NCBI RefSeq assembly: GCF_015712165.1
Contig: NZ_JADPZX010000001.1
Coordinates: 5,034,001 to 5,098,000, forward strand
Direction of reading: 5' to 3'
DNA from: Streptomyces spinoverrucosus
Lineage (GTDB): Bacteria > Actinomycetota > Actinomycetes > Streptomycetales > Streptomycetaceae
DNA length: 64,000 bases
The position numbers were made by a program, and so were the translations under genes. Under the pieces are notes generated by a model that worked only from the letters and a program-made list of their open reading frames with translations, was not told where the DNA came from and ran no database searches. Shown piece after piece: positions 32,401 to 40,357 of this stretch (positions within the stretch are counted from its first letter, which is position 1; each line of letters begins with the position of its first letter).

Positions 32401-32694
32401 GTCGCCGTCCGGGGTCCAGCCGCACACCTGGGTGTCCGGACTGCCCCAGTACGTGAGGCGGTGGCCGGTACCGCCCTCCACCGGCACCAGGTGCACCTCC
32501 GGCACGAGGCTGCGCCAGCTCGTGTACGCGATCCGGCGGCCGTCGGGGGAGAAGCGGGGGTGGCCGACCTTGGTGCGGTCGACAGTGAGCCGCCAGGCGC
32601 GGCCCGGGCCGTCGAGGGGGGCGAGCCAGAGGTCGTCCTCGGCGACGAAGCACAGCAGGTCACCGCTGAGGTGGGGGAGACGCAAATAGGTCAC
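29455..32694 (-). CDS. tri: Tricorn protease
   Basis: A 1079-residue cytosolic tricorn-type peptidase that trims oligopeptides. The N-terminal half holds WD/propeller repeats (GHPRFSPDGRRIAYTSW, DLAFSPDGSWLTWSH). A PDZ region follows (GSGIREGAVLTHVDGRPVDP), then a C-terminal S41-like serine protease. Likely catalytic elements are SH in ELGTSHAYVSAAR, the nucleophile in TSSDGDMITAAFK and Glu in SVENHGVSPDVE. GTG 32694 gives the usual N-terminus TYLRLPHLSGDLLCFVAEDD; the open frame further upstream runs through tandem repeats and is not coding. Confidence 0.92.
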   Translation of the reverse strand: MTYLRLPHLSGDLLCFVAEDDLWLAPLDGPGRAWRLTVDRTKVGHPRFSPDGRRIAYTSWRSLVPEVHLVPVEGGTGHRLTYWGSPDTQVCGWTPDGDILAVASHGEPFSHYTWAYKVSPDGDPGRKLPWGPVADIQVADIEDGHRTLLLTGTPPHEPASWKRYRGGAMGRLWLHGQRLLDDLDGHLHCPMFVGGRIAFLSDHEGVGNLYSCAYDGSDLRRHTDHDAFYARHAAGDGTRVVYQCAGDLWLVDDLAADSAPRRLDVRLSGPRAGRRTYQVPAAHHVDGISVDETGRASAVVVRGSLYWLTHRDGPARTITDTKGVRVRLPEMLGSGGQVAYVTDAEGEDAIEIAYLPRATGDRRPRRLAQGELGRVLEMVSDPEGERLAVAAHDGRLLLIDATEDSNGEVTELIRSINGPVRDLAFSPDGSWLTWSHPGIGRTLRQIKLARIKDRFIVDVTNGRFEDENPVFTRDGRYLAFLSWRGFDPVYDVHTGDLSFPLGCRPYLVPLSSATPSPFALNPDGRPAAGGLDPVEDEAGAEGGEGGTVTVEVEGLESRVTPFPVAASKYSGLLPVAGGGLVWLRWPISGALGETFVNPDDTSGRPTLEYFNITKAKKSELVEHIDFFTVSGDGTRLVVVDEGELRAVPSTEVGDSDTTTWIDVRRIMHEVDPGAEWRQAYEEAGRLIRAYFWEPGMCGIDWDAVLDQYRPLVERVASPDEFADLLREVLGELGTSHAYVSAARRNEGPPHYQRRQGLLGANFVHREGGWMVSRILPGDSSDSKARSPLAGSGIREGAVLTHVDGRPVDPVTGPYPLLAGAGGTTVELTFTPAEGAGRSRRVAVVPLVDERPLRYQDWVAKRRAVVRELSGGRCGYLHIPDMGGSGWAQFNRDLRMEVSRPALIVDVRGNAGGHISELVIEKLTRTILGWDLTRNAQPVSYTSNAPRGPVVALADEATSSDGDMITAAFKLLKLGPVVGQRTWGGVVGMTGRHRLGDGTIITVPMNAAWFDAYGWSVENHGVSPDVEALRTPLDWAEGRYAQLDDAVQLALNLLETEPAATPPDYSHVPDRSRPKLPPRA

Positions 32695-32749
32695 CTTCCC
32701 ATGCTTTGCCCCCGGGACGTACCGGAGCAAGTCGTGAAAATACCGGCCA

Positions 32750-32804
32750 CGATCCGACCGCGATCCGACCGCGATCCGGGCGCGATCCGGCCGCGATCCG
32801 CACG
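32750..32804. repeat. Five 11-bp tandem repeats upstream of tricorn
   Basis: Five contiguous units CGATCCGnnCG (CGATCCGACCG twice, then GGGCG, GGCCG and GCACG endings), 56-110 bases before the tricorn start. The 11-base period places each on the same helix face, as expected for a cooperative binding site. Confidence 0.85.
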
Positions 32805-32834
32805 ACGACGTGTGACACGTGACCCGAGACACGT

Positions 32835-32849
32835 ACGAAACGGTTTCGT
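32835..32849. promoter_or_regulatory. TetR-type operator, site 1
   Basis: ACGAAAC-G-GTTTCGT is a perfect 7-base inverted repeat between the divergent tricorn and TetR genes. Confidence 0.65.
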
Positions 32850-32879
32850 TTCCCTAGGTCCTGCGCTACATTCGTTCGT

Positions 32880-32898
32880 GTACGAGACCGTGTCGTAC
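32880..32898. promoter_or_regulatory. TetR-type operator, site 2
   Basis: GTACGAGAC-C-GTGTCGTAC, an inverted repeat with one mismatch, lies about 35 bases before the TetR start and resembles site 1 (ACGA-AC/GT-TCGT). Probable autoregulation. Confidence 0.65.
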
Positions 32899-32932
32899 GG
32901 AGACGGATGACCGAGCGGGAAGGGTGAGTCGC

Positions 32933-33532
32933 ATGACTGAGGTCGCAACGGCGCGTCGCAGTCGGATCACACCCGAGCGAGCGGCCGAGTTGTACGAGGC
33001 CGTGCTCGAACTGCTCCGGGAAGTCGGCTACGACGCCCTGACCATGGACGCCGTGGCCGCCCGTACCAAGTCCAGCAAGGCGACGCTCTACCGCCAGTGG
33101 GGCGGCAAGGCCGAGCTGGTGGCCAGGGCGATCCGGCACAACAAACCGGGCAACATCGCCGACGTCGACACCGGGTCCCTGCGGGGCGACTTCCACGCCC
33201 TGATGGCCCATGAGGACGACTGCACCATGGAGCAGAACGCCGCGCTGATGCGGGGTCTGGCCATGGCGGCGCACACCAACCCGGACCTCATGCGGGCGTT
33301 CAAGGAACTGCTCGTGGAGCCGGAAACGCAGGAGTTCCGCAAGCTGATCCAGCGGGCGGTGGACCGGGGTGAGGTCCGGGCGGACAACCCCGCGCTGAAC
33401 TACGTCGTGCACATGATGCTCGGCGCGTTCGCCACCCGGGCGCTGATCGACGACCTGCCGCCGACGAAGGCCTTCCTCATCTCGTACATCGACGCCGTGG
33501 TCCTCCCCGCTCTCGGCGTCCCCACCGCCTGA
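32933..33532 (+). CDS. TetR-family repressor
   Basis: A 199-residue TetR regulator. The HTH spans about residues 10-55 (ELYEAVLELLREVGYDALTM, AVAARTKSSKATLYRQWGGK) and is followed by a helical ligand domain. ATG 32933 has AAGGG eight bases upstream. It precedes the MMPL transporter gene by 101 bases, and two matching inverted repeats sit in its promoter, so it probably controls itself and the exporter. Confidence 0.92.
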   Translation: MTEVATARRSRITPERAAELYEAVLELLREVGYDALTMDAVAARTKSSKATLYRQWGGKAELVARAIRHNKPGNIADVDTGSLRGDFHALMAHEDDCTMEQNAALMRGLAMAAHTNPDLMRAFKELLVEPETQEFRKLIQRAVDRGEVRADNPALNYVVHMMLGAFATRALIDDLPPTKAFLISYIDAVVLPALGVPTA

Positions 33533-33633
33533 GCACCCTCTCAGCCAGTACCAGCACCTGACGCGACCGCTCACTCGTCGGGCTGATCTCCCCTGCCCTG
33601 AAACACCCCACGACTGACCGGGAGTACGCCCTC

Positions 33634-35844
33634 GTGGCCACGTTCCTCTACAAACTCGGCCGACTCGCCTTCCGGCGACGGCACTTCGTCGCCCTGATCT
33701 GGGTGGCGCTGCTGACCCTCGCCGGTGTCGGCGCGGCCAGCGCGCCCACGCCCGGCACCACGTCCTTCTCGATCCCCGGCACCGAGGCCCAGAAGGCCTT
33801 CGACCTGCTGGAGGAACGATTCCCCGGTATGAGCGCCGACGGAGCGACCGCCCGTGTCGTCTTCAAGGCGCCGGCCGGCGAGAAGATGACCGACGCCGCC
33901 AACAAGTCGACGGTCGAGGACACCGTCCAGGAGCTGTCCGACGGCTCCGAGGTCGCCTCCGTCGCCGACCCGTTCGCCGCGAAGGCCGTCAGCAGGGACG
34001 GCACGATCGCGTACGCGCAGGTCAAGTACGACGTCTCCGGCATGGAACTGGAGGACTCGTCACGAGAAGCCCTTCAGGAGGCCGCGCAGGAGGCGCGGGA
34101 CGCCGGGCTGACCGTGGAGATCGGCGGTGACGCGCTCCAGACGACGCCGGAGACCGGTGCCACGGAGATCATCGGCATCGGGGTCGCGGCGGTCGTCCTC
34201 GTCATCACCTTCGGCTCGCTGCTCGCGGCCGGACTCCCGCTGCTGACGGCCATCATCGGCGTCGGCATCGGCGTCGCGACGATCACGGCGCTGGCGAGCA
34301 CCCTGGACCTGGGCTCGACGACCTCCACCCTGGCCACGATGATCGGCCTCGCGGTCGGCATCGACTACGCGCTGTTCATCGTCTCCCGCTACCGGGCGGA
34401 ACTGGCCGAGGGCCGCGAGCGCGAGGAGGCGGCCGGCCGGGCCGTCGGCACGGCGGGCTCGGCGGTGGTCTTCGCGGGCCTCACGGTCGTGATCGCGCTG
34501 GTCGGCCTGTCGGTCGTCAACATCCCGATGCTGACGAAGATGGGCATCGCGGCGGCGGGCACGGTGGCCATCGCGGTCCTGATCGCGCTGACGATGATTC
34601 CGGCGCTGCTCGGTTACGCGGGCCGCAAGGTGCGTCCGGCGGGCGAGAAGAGCAAGCTGCTGGGCGGAACGCGCGCCTCGAAGCGGGGGCGCCCGAACAT
34701 GGGCACGCGCTGGGCGAGCTTCGTCGTACGCCGCCCTGTCGCCGTGCTCCTGCTGGGCGTGCTCGGCCTCGGTGCGGCGGCCGTCCCGGCGGCGTCGCTC
34801 GAACTGGGCCTGCCCGACGACGGCTCCCAGCCGACGTCGACGACACAGCGCCGGGCGTACGACCTGCTGTCGGAGGGCTTCGGCCCCGGCTTCAACGGCC
34901 CGCTGATGGTGGTGGTCGACGCCAAGACGAGCGACGACCCGCAGGCCGCCTTCGGTGAGGTGACCGACGAGATCAAGGGCCTCGCGAACGTCGTGACGGT
35001 GACGCCACCGGTGCCAAACGAGAGCGGCGACACGGCGACGATCACCGTGATCCCCGACTCCAAGCCGTCGTCGGTGACGACCGAGGACCTGGTGCACGCC
35101 ATCCGTGACACCGGCGCGCAGGTCAAGGCCGACACGGACGCGGAGGTGCTGGTCACCGGCTCAACGGCGATGAACATCGACGTGTCGGAGAAACTGAACG
35201 ACGCGCTGATCCCGTACCTGATCCTGGTGGTGGGTCTGGCGTTCCTGCTCCTGATCGTGGTCTTCCGCTCGATCCTGGTCCCGCTGAAGGCGGCGCTCGG
35301 CTTCCTGCTGAGCGTGATGGCGGCGCTGGGCGCGGTGGTCGCGGTCTTCCAGTGGGGCTGGCTGTCGGGGCTGATGGGCGTCGAGGAGACCGGTCCGGTC
35401 ATGTCGATGATGCCGATCTTCATGGTGGGCGTGGTCTTCGGTCTGGCGATGGACTACGAGGTGTTCCTCGTGACACGGATGCGGGAGGCCTACGTCCACG
35501 GGGAGAAGCCCAGCCAGGCGGTGGTGACGGGCTTCCGGCACGGCGCCAGGGTCGTCACGGCCGCGGCGGTCATCATGATGGCGGTCTTCGCGGGCTTCAT
35601 CGGCTCCAGCGAGTCGATGGTGAAGATGATCGGCTTCGGCCTGGCGATCGCGGTCTTCTTCGACGCGTTCGTCGTCCGCATGGCGATCGTCCCGGCGGTG
35701 CTGGCGCTGCTCGGCAAGAAGGCCTGGTGGCTGCCGAAGTGGCTGGACCGCGCGCTGCCCAACGTCGACGTGGAGGGCGAGGGCCTGCGCACGGCGGCGG
35801 ACCGCGCATCCAAGGACGAGGACCGGGAGCTGATCCGCGCATGA
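33634..35844 (+). CDS. MMPL/RND-family transporter
   Basis: A 736-residue inner-membrane transporter with two homologous halves, each with one N-terminal helix, an extracytoplasmic domain and about five helices. Conserved pieces include TMIGLAVGIDYALFIVSRYR in half one and FGLAMDYEVFLVTRMRE in half two, which hold the Asp-Tyr pairs used in proton coupling. GTG 33634 follows GGGAG. In actinobacteria such proteins export lipids or lipophilic compounds; the TetR neighbour suggests induction by a substrate. Confidence 0.93.
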   Translation: MATFLYKLGRLAFRRRHFVALIWVALLTLAGVGAASAPTPGTTSFSIPGTEAQKAFDLLEERFPGMSADGATARVVFKAPAGEKMTDAANKSTVEDTVQELSDGSEVASVADPFAAKAVSRDGTIAYAQVKYDVSGMELEDSSREALQEAAQEARDAGLTVEIGGDALQTTPETGATEIIGIGVAAVVLVITFGSLLAAGLPLLTAIIGVGIGVATITALASTLDLGSTTSTLATMIGLAVGIDYALFIVSRYRAELAEGREREEAAGRAVGTAGSAVVFAGLTVVIALVGLSVVNIPMLTKMGIAAAGTVAIAVLIALTMIPALLGYAGRKVRPAGEKSKLLGGTRASKRGRPNMGTRWASFVVRRPVAVLLLGVLGLGAAAVPAASLELGLPDDGSQPTSTTQRRAYDLLSEGFGPGFNGPLMVVVDAKTSDDPQAAFGEVTDEIKGLANVVTVTPPVPNESGDTATITVIPDSKPSSVTTEDLVHAIRDTGAQVKADTDAEVLVTGSTAMNIDVSEKLNDALIPYLILVVGLAFLLLIVVFRSILVPLKAALGFLLSVMAALGAVVAVFQWGWLSGLMGVEETGPVMSMMPIFMVGVVFGLAMDYEVFLVTRMREAYVHGEKPSQAVVTGFRHGARVVTAAAVIMMAVFAGFIGSSESMVKMIGFGLAIAVFFDAFVVRMAIVPAVLALLGKKAWWLPKWLDRALPNVDVEGEGLRTAADRASKDEDRELIRA

Positions 35845-35869
35845 CGCGGTGACGGCTTCCTGAGAGCCG

Positions 35870-35917
35870 GCCGGTGAGGGCACCGTGGGGACGGGGCTTG
35901 CCCTCACCGGCTTTTTT
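35870..35917 (+). terminator. Rho-independent terminator after the MMPL gene
   Basis: Perfect 13-base arms GCCGGTGAGGGCA (35870-35882) and TGCCCTCACCGGC (35899-35911), then TTTTTT (35912-35917). Confidence 0.92.
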
Positions 35918-35925
35918 CAGGCGTC

Positions 35926-36180
35926 CTAGGCCGTGGAGCGGTGGCCGACGTGAACGACCCACACCACCAGTTCTCCGTTGTCGATCGTGTAGATGATGCG
36001 GTAGTCGCCGACGCGGAGTCGGCGTCGGTCCGGCTGCGAGACAAGGGCGGTGGTGTTACAGCCGAGCGGGTCGCTTTCCAGCTCCGTGAGCTTGACCAGG
36101 ATGCGGAGCGCCATGTCCCGGGGGATCTTGGGGAGCTCTGCCTGAGCCTCTGGCCGGAAGACAGTGCGGTACTTACTCAC
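35926..36180 (-). CDS. RelE/ParE-family toxin
   Basis: An 84-residue toxin of the RelE superfamily: YRTVFRPEAQAELPKIPRDM at the N-terminus, RRLRVGDYRIIYTIDNGELV in the core, HVGHR near the end. RelE-type members cut mRNA on the ribosome. GTG 36180 overlaps the antitoxin stop by eight bases, so the two are translated together, antitoxin first. Confidence 0.9.
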   Translation of the reverse strand: MSKYRTVFRPEAQAELPKIPRDMALRILVKLTELESDPLGCNTTALVSQPDRRRLRVGDYRIIYTIDNGELVVWVVHVGHRSTA

Positions 36181-36439
36181 TGCGCTCCAGCGTCTCCCTC
36201 ATGACGTCCTCGATCGGGATGCCGGCTGCCGGGTTGGCCATCCGCTCGTCGATGATCCGGTTGATCTCGCGCTCTTCCCACTCCTGGTACTTGCGCAGGA
36301 CCTCGATCGACACGACGGCGGCGACCTGCTTGCCGCGCCGGGTGATGACCGTAGGCGTGTCATCGCGGTCGGCCCGCTCGACCACCTCGGCCAGATGAGC
36401 GCGCACGTCACGGATGGACTCTATGGGCATCTGCGTCAT
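36173..36439 (-). CDS. Phd/YefM-type antitoxin
   Basis: An 88-residue antitoxin with the Phd/YefM DNA-binding start MPIESIRDVRAHLAEVVERA, then DTPTVITRRGKQVAAVVSIE, and an acidic helical tail (EWEEREINRIIDERM) that should neutralise the toxin. ATG 36439 or ATG 36430 could start it; neither has a clear ribosome binding site. An inverted repeat overlapping the start (36438-36454) suggests self-repression and possibly a leaderless mRNA. Confidence 0.88.
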   Translation of the reverse strand: MTQMPIESIRDVRAHLAEVVERADRDDTPTVITRRGKQVAAVVSIEVLRKYQEWEEREINRIIDERMANPAAGIPIEDVMRETLERSE

Positions 36440-36899
36440 GCACCAAAGGTGCATCGCGTCCCATGTGTACACATTGTCCTTTGTGTAGTTCGGCCCACAC
36501 CGTCTTGCGTGGCTGTGGGCCGTGGGTCACGCCCCAGCGGTCGGCGAGTGTGTCGACGAGGAGGAGGCCGCGGCCGGAGTCGGTGTGTGGGGTGGGGTGG
36601 GTGAGCCGGGGGAGGCGGTCACCGCGGGTGTCGGTGACCTCGATGCGGAGGGTGTCGCCGACGACGTAGAGCGTCAGGCGGAAGTCGCGTCCCGGGACGC
36701 GGCCGTGGGTGGCGGCGTTCGCGGCGAGCTCGGCGAGGATGTGCTCCGCCGGGTGCAACGGGAGTCCCCAGGCGCGGAGTTGTTCGACACCGAGGAGGCG
36801 CGCGAGGCGGGCTCCGCGTGGGGTGGGGGACAGGAGCACGGTGAAGTTGCGGATGGGGTGGTCGAGTTGGGGCTCGGCGGGGGCGGCTTCTTGGTTCAT
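36408..36899 (-). CDS. ATP-binding HATPase (RsbW-like regulatory) protein
   Basis: A 163-residue single-domain GHKL ATPase of the anti-sigma kinase type. The N box is ILAELAANAATHGRVPGRDF, the G1-like box VTDTRGDRLPRL, and SGRGLLLVDTLADRWG the G2 lid. Such proteins accompany DUF397 and DUF5753 XRE genes in streptomycete regulatory sets. Its 3' end overlaps the antitoxin start by 32 bases, so the toxin-antitoxin promoter lies within this gene. It is divergent from the XRE gene. Confidence 0.82.
   Translation of the reverse strand: MNQEAAPAEPQLDHPIRNFTVLLSPTPRGARLARLLGVEQLRAWGLPLHPAEHILAELAANAATHGRVPGRDFRLTLYVVGDTLRIEVTDTRGDRLPRLTHPTPHTDSGRGLLLVDTLADRWGVTHGPQPRKTVWAELHKGQCVHMGRDAPLVHDADAHRVHP
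36438..36454. promoter_or_regulatory. Operator at the antitoxin start
   Basis: ATGCACC-AAA-GGTGCAT is a perfect 7-base inverted repeat covering the antitoxin start codon. A second perfect palindrome, ATGTGTACACAT, lies at 36463-36474. Together they fit cooperative autoregulation by a toxin-antitoxin complex. Confidence 0.6.
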
Positions 36900-37039
36900 G
36901 TCACTCAGCGTGGCGGAACGTGCTTGCCTTGACGTGGGGTGACGCCTGTGCGTACCGGGACTGTCTCGGCGTTGTCTCGTTTTGTCTTGGCTGTCTCGGG
37001 TGTCGCGGGGGAACGGAAGCCCGTTGGAGGTGGGTGGGC

Positions 37040-37888
37040 ATGAGTAACGAGGGTGTGGACGAGGCCGGTTGGGACGTCGAGCCGGGGGACGAGAACGCGC
37101 CGTTGGTGGAGGCGGTAGGGCGCCTGGCCAAGCTCTGCCGGGAGGAAGCCGGGATGCGGGTTGCCGAGTTCGCGAGGGCGGTCGGCTACGGCGAGGACAT
37201 GATCCGCAAGATCGAGCGGGGAGCGCGCATTCCCCGGGTGGAGTTCCTGGAGCGGGCCGATGAGGTGCTGAACGCCGGTGGACATCTGAAGGCGTTCAAG
37301 GAGGACATGCGCAGGGCCAGGTATCCGCAGAAGGTGCGGGAGCTCGCGCAGTTGGAGGGGCGTGCGGTGGAGCTCCAGCTGTACGGCAACCACAACATCC
37401 ACGGGCTGTTGCAGACGCCGGAGTACGCGCGAGCGCTGCTGCAGACGTGGCGCCCCCGCTTGTCGGACGACGAACTGGAGCGTGCCGTGGCCGCACGGGT
37501 GGCTCGACAGTCGATCTTCGAGCGGGTCCCTGCTCCTGAGCTCAGCTTTGTCCAGGAGCAGGTGACGCTCGAACGCCCGGTCGGGGGGACAATGACCCTG
37601 CGTCGACAGCTCGAACGTTTGCTGGAGGTGGCTCAGTTGCCGAACGTCGAATTCCAGGTGATGCCGACGTCGTGCGCGGACCACCCGGGAACAGGCGGGC
37701 GAATCCAGATGCTGAAGTTCGGGGACGGTACGGCATTGGGGCGCACCGACGACGAGTTCGGTGGGCGGCCGGTCTCGGACCCGAGGCACCTCCGGGTCCT
37801 TGAGCTGCGGTATGGCATCATCCGGGCCCAGGCTCTCACGCCGAGGGAGTCCCTGGCCTTCATCGAGCAAGCCCTGGGGAGACTATGA
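37040..37888 (+). CDS. WhiJ-like XRE regulator (DUF5753)
   Basis: A 282-residue protein with an N-terminal XRE HTH (LAKLCREEAGMRVAEFARAV, GEDMIRKIERGARIPRVEFL) and the C-terminal DUF5753 domain (YGNHNIHGLLQTPEYARALL, QLPNVEFQVMPTSCADHPG). ATG 37040 is supported by GGAGG nine bases upstream. It overlaps the DUF397 gene by four bases. Such pairs modulate development and antibiotic production in Streptomyces (WhiJ family). Confidence 0.9.
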   Translation: MSNEGVDEAGWDVEPGDENAPLVEAVGRLAKLCREEAGMRVAEFARAVGYGEDMIRKIERGARIPRVEFLERADEVLNAGGHLKAFKEDMRRARYPQKVRELAQLEGRAVELQLYGNHNIHGLLQTPEYARALLQTWRPRLSDDELERAVAARVARQSIFERVPAPELSFVQEQVTLERPVGGTMTLRRQLERLLEVAQLPNVEFQVMPTSCADHPGTGGRIQMLKFGDGTALGRTDDEFGGRPVSDPRHLRVLELRYGIIRAQALTPRESLAFIEQALGRL

Positions 37889-38094
37889 GCACGCCGGAAC
37901 TCCACTGGTTCAAGAGCAGCTACAGCGACAGCAGCAACCCCAGTGACTGCGTCGAAATAGCCATCACATCCGCCACTATCCACATCCGCGACTCCAAGGC
38001 GCCCGGCGTTGCACAGCTCACCGTCACTCCCGCCGCCTGGTCGGACTTCTTGACGCACGTCTCCGACTGGCCTACGCCCGGCCCCGCGTGCTGA
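37885..38094 (+). CDS. DUF397 small regulatory partner
   Basis: A 69-residue DUF397 protein: LHWFKSSYSDSSNPSDCVEI at the start, IHIRDSKAPG in the middle and AWSDFLTHV at the end, all family hallmarks. The start overlaps the XRE stop as ATGA, and the 3' end overlaps the convergent methyltransferase gene by 23 bases. In the WhiJ system the DUF397 protein is thought to bind and modulate the XRE regulator. Confidence 0.92.
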   Translation: MSTPELHWFKSSYSDSSNPSDCVEIAITSATIHIRDSKAPGVAQLTVTPAAWSDFLTHVSDWPTPGPAC

Positions 38095-38866
38095 TCAGGG
38101 GGTACGAGTTGACGACGAACGCCGGGTCGTCCAGCAGCGCGTAGAAGCGGGTCAGCTGGGCCTCCGTGACGCCGTCCGCCAGCAGGCCCTCCCTCGCCTG
38201 TTGCATGTTCACGCGGTGCAAGGAGATGCCCTTGCCGCCTCCCGCCCAGGACTCGCCGTACGTCATGGACGTGACCTCGTGCAGGCCCGCCTTCGTCATC
38301 GCGGCATGCGTGCGCACGCCCCACCGTACGTCGGCACCCGCCTTCTCCAGTTGGGTGAGGAGGGCGGAATGGAGGTCCTGGAAGAGGGACGCCGATTCCT
38401 CGTCGGGGGCGGCCAGGATCGGCGTCCAGGTGCAGTCGAACTCGTCCAGGACCAGCCGGCCGCCGGGGCGGAGTGCCGCCACCAGACGGTCCAGGACGTC
38501 CAGGCGTTCGGGCAGGTGCAGCAGGACCAGGCGGGCGTGGATCAGGTCGTAGCCCTCGCCCGGGAGCGGGTCGTTGACGATGTCGTGGCGGAGGAGGCGC
38601 ACCTGGGGAGGGTGTGGGCGTGACTGTGCCCAGCGAGGGTCCAGGTCGGTGATGGTGACCTCGCCGCCCGGGCCGACCTGTTGGGCCAGCCAGTCGCCCA
38701 GTGAACCGCCTCCTCCGCCGACCTCCAGGCACCGCCAGCCGGGCGCGAGGCCGGTGAGCTGGAGTTGGCGGCGCGAGAAGGGGTCGTAGCAGGACTCCAG
38801 GACGGAGAAGCGGTCGGGCGTGCGCGCGTCGGTGTTGTCGAACAGGTAACGGGACATATCGGCCAT
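38072..38866 (-). CDS. SAM-dependent methyltransferase
   Basis: A 264-residue class I methyltransferase. Motif I is CLEVGGGGGSLGDWL (near residue 47), acidic motif II VTITDLDPRWA, motif IV YDLIHARLVLLHLPER and GGRLVLDEFD. Start ATG 38866 or ATG 38857; no clear ribosome binding site. The substrate is unknown. Confidence 0.85.
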   Translation of the reverse strand: MADMSRYLFDNTDARTPDRFSVLESCYDPFSRRQLQLTGLAPGWRCLEVGGGGGSLGDWLAQQVGPGGEVTITDLDPRWAQSRPHPPQVRLLRHDIVNDPLPGEGYDLIHARLVLLHLPERLDVLDRLVAALRPGGRLVLDEFDCTWTPILAAPDEESASLFQDLHSALLTQLEKAGADVRWGVRTHAAMTKAGLHEVTSMTYGESWAGGGKGISLHRVNMQQAREGLLADGVTEAQLTRFYALLDDPAFVVNSYPLISTRGRA

Positions 38867-38977
38867 GATCGGGGAGCGCCACGGCGTATCGGCGGGGGCG
38901 CGCGGAGCAGCTGCTCAGCGTGTGGGTCGGCCTAACTCAGTCGCATGTGCCGTACACGGGTCGCTAGCGTGCCCTTC

Positions 38978-39469
38978 ATGACCACTAGCAGTGCCCATCC
39001 CCGTTTCGCCGCCGCGCTCGACGCCCTCGGGCTCAGTGAGCTGCAGGCGCGGATCCGCCGGTTTCCCGACGCCACCCGTACCGCCGCCGAGGCCGCCGCG
39101 GCCATCGGGTGCGAGCTCAGCCAGATCTGCAAGTCGCTCGTCTTCGCCGCCGACGGGGTTCCCGTGCTGGTGTTGATGGACGGGGCGTCCCGGGTCGACG
39201 TGGAGCTGGTGCGGCAGGAGCTCGGCGCCGGGAAGGTCACGCGGGCCGACGCCGACGTCGTACGGGAGACGACCGGGTACGCCATCGGCGGGGTGCCGCC
39301 GTTCGGGCATCGCAGCAGGACGCGGGTGCTCGCGGACCGCTCGCTGCTCGACCACGACGTGGTGTGGGCGGCGGCCGGAACGCCGCACACCGTCTTCCCC
39401 ATGGAACCCAAGGCGCTGATCACCCACGCCGGCGGCACCCTCGTGGACGTCCGCGAGCGCACTGCGTGA
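38978..39469 (+). CDS. YbaK/EbsC-type aminoacyl-tRNA deacylase
   Basis: A 163-residue editing-domain protein: QICKSLVFAADGVPVLVLMD with the conserved Lys, ETTGYAIGGVPPFGH, and WAAAGTPHTVFPMEPKAL. It likely hydrolyses mischarged tRNA-Pro species. ATG 38978 lacks a ribosome binding site but has TAGCGT 7-12 bases upstream, which suggests a leaderless transcript. It is coupled to the next transporter gene by GTGA. Confidence 0.88.
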   Translation: MTTSSAHPRFAAALDALGLSELQARIRRFPDATRTAAEAAAAIGCELSQICKSLVFAADGVPVLVLMDGASRVDVELVRQELGAGKVTRADADVVRETTGYAIGGVPPFGHRSRTRVLADRSLLDHDVVWAAAGTPHTVFPMEPKALITHAGGTLVDVRERTA

Positions 39470-40305
39470 CCCCACTGGTCACCGCGGCCGTCCTGCTCGC
39501 GGCGGTGACGCACGCGAGCTGGAACGCCATCGCCCACCGCATCACCGACAAGCTCGTCGGGTTCGCGCTCATATCGGGTGGTGGCCTGGTCATCGGGCTC
39601 GCGCTGCTGCCGTTCGTCGCGGTGCCGGCGGCGCGGGCGTGGCCGTATCTGCTGTTGTCGGCCGCGGTGCACATGGCGTACTACGCGCTGTTGATGAAGT
39701 CCTTCCGGCTCGGTGACTTCGGGCAGGCCTATCCGATCGCGCGCGGCAGTGCGCCGCTCGTCGTCACCGTGCTGGCCGCGGTCTTCGCGCACGAGGTGCC
39801 CGACGGATGGGTCGTGGCCGGGATCGCGGTGAGCTGTGCGGGGCTGACCGGCGCCGCGTTGTGGGGGTTGCGCGGGCGGCAGCCCCACTGGCGGGCGATC
39901 GGCGCGGCGCTGGCGACCGGGCTGTCCATCGCCGTGTACACCGTCGTGGACGGGCTGGGCGTGCGGGCGTCGGGGTCGTCGCTCGGGTATGTGGCGTGGC
40001 TGATGGCGGTGCAGGGAGTCGTGATACCGGCGTACGCGGTGTGCGTCTGGCGCGCGGAGACCGTCGCGCGCCTGCGGCCGTTCCTCGGGCTGGGGCTGTT
40101 GGGTGCCGCGCTGTCCGTGGGCGCGTACGCCCTGATCCTCTGGGCGCAGACCCGCGCCGAACTCGCGCCCATCGCCGCCCTGCGCGAGTCCTCGGTCATC
40201 GTGGGCGCGGCCATCGGTGCCGTGGTTTTCAAGGAGCGCTTCGGGGCGGCGCGGATCGCCGCCGCGGGGTTGGTGGTGGTGGGAATCGGCCTCATGCTCG
40301 GCTGA
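39466..40305 (+). CDS. DMT-superfamily (EamA) transporter
   Basis: A 279-residue membrane protein with about ten helices in two EamA repeats (THASWNAIAHRITDKL near the start; AALRESSVIVGAAIGAVVFK, ERFGAARIAAAGLVVVGIGL at the end). GTG 39466 overlaps the YbaK stop. It is a probable metabolite exporter and not related in position to the biosynthetic cluster. Confidence 0.88.
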   Translation: MTPLVTAAVLLAAVTHASWNAIAHRITDKLVGFALISGGGLVIGLALLPFVAVPAARAWPYLLLSAAVHMAYYALLMKSFRLGDFGQAYPIARGSAPLVVTVLAAVFAHEVPDGWVVAGIAVSCAGLTGAALWGLRGRQPHWRAIGAALATGLSIAVYTVVDGLGVRASGSSLGYVAWLMAVQGVVIPAYAVCVWRAETVARLRPFLGLGLLGAALSVGAYALILWAQTRAELAPIAALRESSVIVGAAIGAVVFKERFGAARIAAAGLVVVGIGLMLG

Positions 40306-40357
40306 GTCGCCCGCCCAAGGCCCAACCACCCGGGCTACCGGGAAATCCCCGTGCCCG

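Noticed and set aside
32695..32832. N-terminal extension of tricorn to 32832.
   Set aside because: The extra residues are translated 11-bp repeats and promoter DNA; tricorn family members start at the TYLRLPHLSG segment.
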